Below are positions 60,304 through 64,000 of a DNA stretch of 64,000 bases, piece after piece. Each line of letters opens with the position of its first letter. Within the stretch, counting starts at the first letter, position 1. The notes under the pieces are model-generated. The model searched no databases, was not told the DNA's origin, and saw only the letters and a program-made list of their open reading frames with translations. Source of the DNA: Chromobotia macracanthus (lineage: Eukaryota > Chordata > Actinopteri > Cypriniformes > Botiidae); NCBI GenBank assembly GCA_036877525.1, contig JAZGTH010000005.1:13022501-13086500 (forward strand), written 5' to 3'. Made by a program: the position numbers and the translations under genes.

Positions 60304-62860
60304 CCTTTAAAATATAGCGAAAAAATAAAAGAACTCTTGCCATTTATTACCCGGCTTTTGTGCCTTTATTATGAGACGAGTTGCCATTTGTTGAAAGACA
60401 GTAACTGTTTGCTGCATCAGCTGAGTGTGTTAGAAAACAGCAACGGCCTAACCAATGAAATGAATTGGAGGCAATAGCAGATGAGTTTTAGACTTGCAAA
60501 GAAATTTTTTGCATTTCTGTTTGTGCTTCATAGTATTCATTTTTTATTGCTGATTTTTTGTTTTTAAACCACTTACAACAGAGAAGTAAATGCAGCTGAA
60601 ATTTGTACAAATTTCATACCAATGTGCTCAAATGATTAACAAATAATATTATAAAACTTAGAATAAAAAAAGATTACAATTATACTGGAGAAATACATTC
60701 AATTGGCTCGTGAGGGACAAAATGTTGAAGAGAATAAACGAGTGAGATGCAGTGACAGATAAAGATGGAGGGCGGCTCAGTGGCTCCCCTGTACAGATGA
60801 AAAATGTCTATGGAAGGGTCAGGAGTTTCATTCATTACCCTCAAATACAGTTATCAGTCATGAAGTATTCATACATGAAGAGAGAACCTCTCACTGTCTG
60901 TTCTGATTAACAGAACACCAGAACCCAAAACTCGCACTCTGTTTTGAGTCTGTGTGTGTGTGAGACATTCATAACTCACTCAACAACTGGCATTATTAGA
61001 CTTCTGAATGCTTCAGTCTGAGATATGAAACATTTGCATCTCCTACATATGTAAATCCTCTACTGGGTTTTATTAAATCCCTGATTTATAATACAATAAA
61101 CGTAAAAGAATTCATGAATATTTCGGTGCATTTGAATGACAAAAGATGACTGGCGCTTACTCATGCAAAACTTGCCGGCACAATACTACACCGTTTTGAA
61201 ACCAATTTCACCAAAAGTAACAATTTTTTATATCTTACATATACTTCCTGTTCCTTTAGCTAAAGTTGCTTGTGTTTTCATCTACAATACAATCACCAAT
61301 GTCAATGAGCTAGCAGTCATATGGAAGGCCTGAGGAACAGAGTAAAATGGTTTTGTGACTGTGCTGTGGGTGAAATCTTATTTGAAACACTTGAACTCGA
61401 CCTTCTGAACACCACGATTCTGCAGGGGCAGCAGAGTTTCACATGACTCCAGATCAGCTAGACTTTCTATCCCTTCTAACATGCTAATACAGCAATTCTA
61501 ACATACCTTTATATTCAGAATGTTATTTCAGAAACCTGTAGTGACCGAGCGGCTTTGAAAAGGGTCGAGAGAGTTTCTGATTCTTTAGAAGCATGAACAA
61601 CCTCAGTGGTTGGAAAACAATGCAGATGTTTTGAGTCTTCAATCTTTCTATCCGTAATTTGCATGATTCAGACTGTTTTTAATCAGAAACAGACTCGGAT
61701 GCATTTGATTCTCTTGCATTGAAAAAGACATGAAAAAGACCCAAACAAACCCTTCCTCTTAAAGGAACAGTAGCATGAAAATGGTAATGAAGGTCAGTTC
61801 ATGAGGTTCCACTGATCTCACATTACATGCAGATGTTACAGTTATGTAAACTAAAGCCTTTAACTCGGGTCCTGCTCTGAAATGACGCATTCCCGTCCTC
61901 TCACTGCACTGCTGCTGAGATCACAGCAAGATTACCGGCTTTATTTGCTCTGAAAGATAAAAATAGCATTATAAACACAGAAAAGACCTCCAGTGATCTG
62001 CGCCCAGGGCTGCGGTGTGTATGTGCGCTTGTGAGGAGACAAAATACTAGTTGCACCCAACAACGCAATAAACAAAATAACAGTCAGACCATTTGAAAAA
62101 TCCCAACAAAGCACCAACAGAACATAAACATCAGAAATGAAAATCTGGAAGAGTCGCATTTCTGTGACCTCCAGCACTGAGAATTTTGAGAATCATTCAT
62201 TCTGTTTGGGATCTAATTAGGTGGAAATATGTTTCTGTGATTTCGGCTTTATATGTCAGACTCATTAGTGTTTTATCCTGCAGATTTGCTTTGGTTATGA
62301 AATGCATCATTACACTCCTTCATTCACATCTTCATACGTTACTGAGAAACAGCCAGAAACAAAATTACCAGAGAGAAATCAACCTTCTGTTTTTAACACT
62401 GATTCCCAGCCTGCCTGTTCAGTTTGAACTGCAGACATACATCACTGAGACACTTCTAAAGACAAACATTAGTTACTATGGCTCAAATCCTTTACCCCAA
62501 ATAAACTTTACCGCCTCAAATTGCATGACCTGAGGAAAGCTATTAATCCAAGTCATCAAGTGTGATTTCCACCTGGCAAATAATAAAACAAAATTTAACC
62601 ATCCAGTGACCAGAATCATAGAAACCGATGACTAACCATCTACTACCAACTAACTCAGAACAATCTACTGTACTAGTAACCTAAAAAGCAAGTTTTGTAC
62701 AGGAAGTCACTCCTCATACAGACAAATGAAAACAGTTACATTCTTTTTTTACATGGACCCTCTTCTGTAAATGTTAAAACTCTCCTACTTTCACACATCC
62801 AACACAAGGTCACTACAATAAAAGGTCACAAAACCATTTGCAGATGTTCAGAGTTCTAAA

Positions 62861-63081
62861 TTATTTTTCCGCTCTGACTTTCGTGCTTTTGTTAGCTGTG
62901 TGGTATTGTGGCAAAAACTGATTTCCCATGAACAAAAGAACATTTCCTCTCCCAGCACCCAGTGCGTCGTCTTCATCCATCTCTTCATTTTCACGCTTCG
63001 CAGAATTCGGATTTTCCTTGAGGTTCTCGCAACTCTCTGCAGAGTCATTGTGCTGCCCATTAGTGAGAGAAACCTGGAGCA
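62861..63081 (-). other. Candidate terminal coding exon of an unidentified convergent gene
   Basis: On the minus strand an AG acceptor preceded by TTTGCTCC (AG at 63082-63083) opens a frame that reads VSLTNGQHNDSAESCENLKE, then an acidic KRENEEMDEDDALGAG, and stops just below 62861. Composition (Asn, Glu, Asp, Ser) looks more protein-like than neighbouring random frames, and the orientation would be convergent with hcn1. I do not recognise the family. In human, MRPS30 lies convergently downstream of HCN1 and EMB on the other side, but I cannot match this short segment to either. It may be chance. Confidence 0.2.
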
Positions 63082-63209
63082 AATTGTTTCCTGATATTAC
63101 AAAGGTTCTGACCAAAGGCATTACCATTTTAAAAGCACAGTAACACTCAAGACACTCAAGTCTGTCTTCTGAGGTTCAAATGCTCAATTAAAGCAAAGGA
63201 GGTGGGTCC

Positions 63210-63290
63210 TCCCAACTAACAATTTTAGGTTGTTTCAACAGTTACAGGCCTCATTAAAAATTGAGAAAGTTCTAAGAACATCAAAATCTT
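63210..63290 (-). mobile_element. AGCTAACA-family MITE, right-end fragment
   Basis: TCCCAACTAACAATTTTAGG then TTGTTTCAACAGTTACAGGC; only the terminal part is recognisable. Confidence 0.5.
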
Positions 63291-64000
63291 TTGAATATGC
63301 ATCTTGTTTTGGCTTCTGATGTTTCTATACTGAGCTAATAATGAAGCATTTATGTATTTAAGCATTTTTAAATATAAACTAAAACCTTTACTAAGTGTAT
63401 TAAGCCGTTTTCATTGCCAGTACTTTTGGCTGGTTTCCACATGATGTACTCAAGTTTACTGTCATTGTAGCGACACTAAAACTTTCATTAGGAGTGAATT
63501 TGCTTGTAGAATGTGGTTGTCACTTCCTTAAATAAACTGTGTGTGTACAGAACAGGATTAAGCACTCAGAAGAGGAGTGACAACTATTTTTAGCTGCAGT
63601 GTGCTAGCTAATAGCTTGTAACAAGCTAACATTAGCGTCTCATATGCCTTACTGAACAAATGCTTACAGCTGCTGACACAGAGACATAATCTTATACATC
63701 CTGAAGCCATTTTCCTGTCTCACACTGTGTAAAAATAGTAACCACCACCAAAACAAGAGTCTGATGTTAAAAAGCATGTCAGGCTATTGAAAGCTCCATG
63801 TGTGGTTTAAAACAGGTCGGATTAAGATGTCCTGATGTGTCAGGCAGGAGATATCTGGAGGAAATAATCATCAGAATTTCAATAGACTCTCCTGGAGGTA
63901 TTTTTTGCCATCTGGGTATGACAGAGGTAATAATTTCACTTTATATGACTCTGTTTCAGATGTAGATCCATGCAGCCCCATGTGTGATCTCAGAGCTCCA

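Larger units (their letters stand above)
60304..64000. other. 3' flank, no confident gene
   Basis: AT-rich DNA downstream of the probable 3' UTR. The only points of note are a candidate antisense exon near 62861-63081 and an AGCTAACA-family fragment at 63210-63290. Other reading frames are short and look random. Confidence 0.6.

Overview
The window is vertebrate nuclear DNA. It is AT-rich, with long introns, many microsatellites and a high density of short non-autonomous DNA transposons. The character of the repeats and the protein divergence point to a teleost fish, most likely a cyprinid; this is an inference from repeat style and gene sequence, not a species identification.

The only gene I can support with confidence is a complete hcn1 on the + strand, encoding a hyperpolarization-activated cyclic nucleotide-gated channel. 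Eight coding exons join in frame from the ATG at 11064 to the TGA at 57545-57547, giving 898 residues. All seven introns are GT-AG. The protein has the HCN domain, S1-S6 with an arginine-rich S4, a CIGYG pore filter, C-linker, cyclic-nucleotide-binding domain, a long low-complexity tail and a terminal SNL tripeptide. The HCN1 assignment rests on the alanine after GYG, the tail motifs and the RFASNL end.

Layout: 1-9219 is non-coding 5' flank with dispersed repeats. 9220-10545 is an extraordinary poly(T)/poly(G) tract, probably a sequencing or assembly artefact but possibly a real homopolymer array. 10700-11063 is a CpG-rich presumptive promoter and 5' UTR. 11064-57547 is the gene: intron 1 is 6.2 kb, intron 2 17.6 kb, intron 3 6.6 kb, intron 4 5.1 kb, intron 5 1.3 kb, intron 6 2.9 kb and intron 7 4.0 kb. 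57548 to about 60303 probably holds the 3' UTR. The rest is intergenic, with one weak candidate antisense exon near 62861-63081.

The most striking feature beyond the gene is a family of about 21 short elements with ends reading ACCCAGCTAACA / TGTTAGCTGGGT, spread through flanks and introns. They include intact, internally deleted, fold-back and end-only forms, and several lie within about 110 bp of exons. Two ANGEL-like inverted-repeat elements, several clusters of degenerate CTAGCAACCA repeats, and a roughly 0.5 kb CT tract make up most of the remaining recognisable structure. I found no prokaryotic-type system, CRISPR array, rRNA, tRNA or convincing second protein gene.
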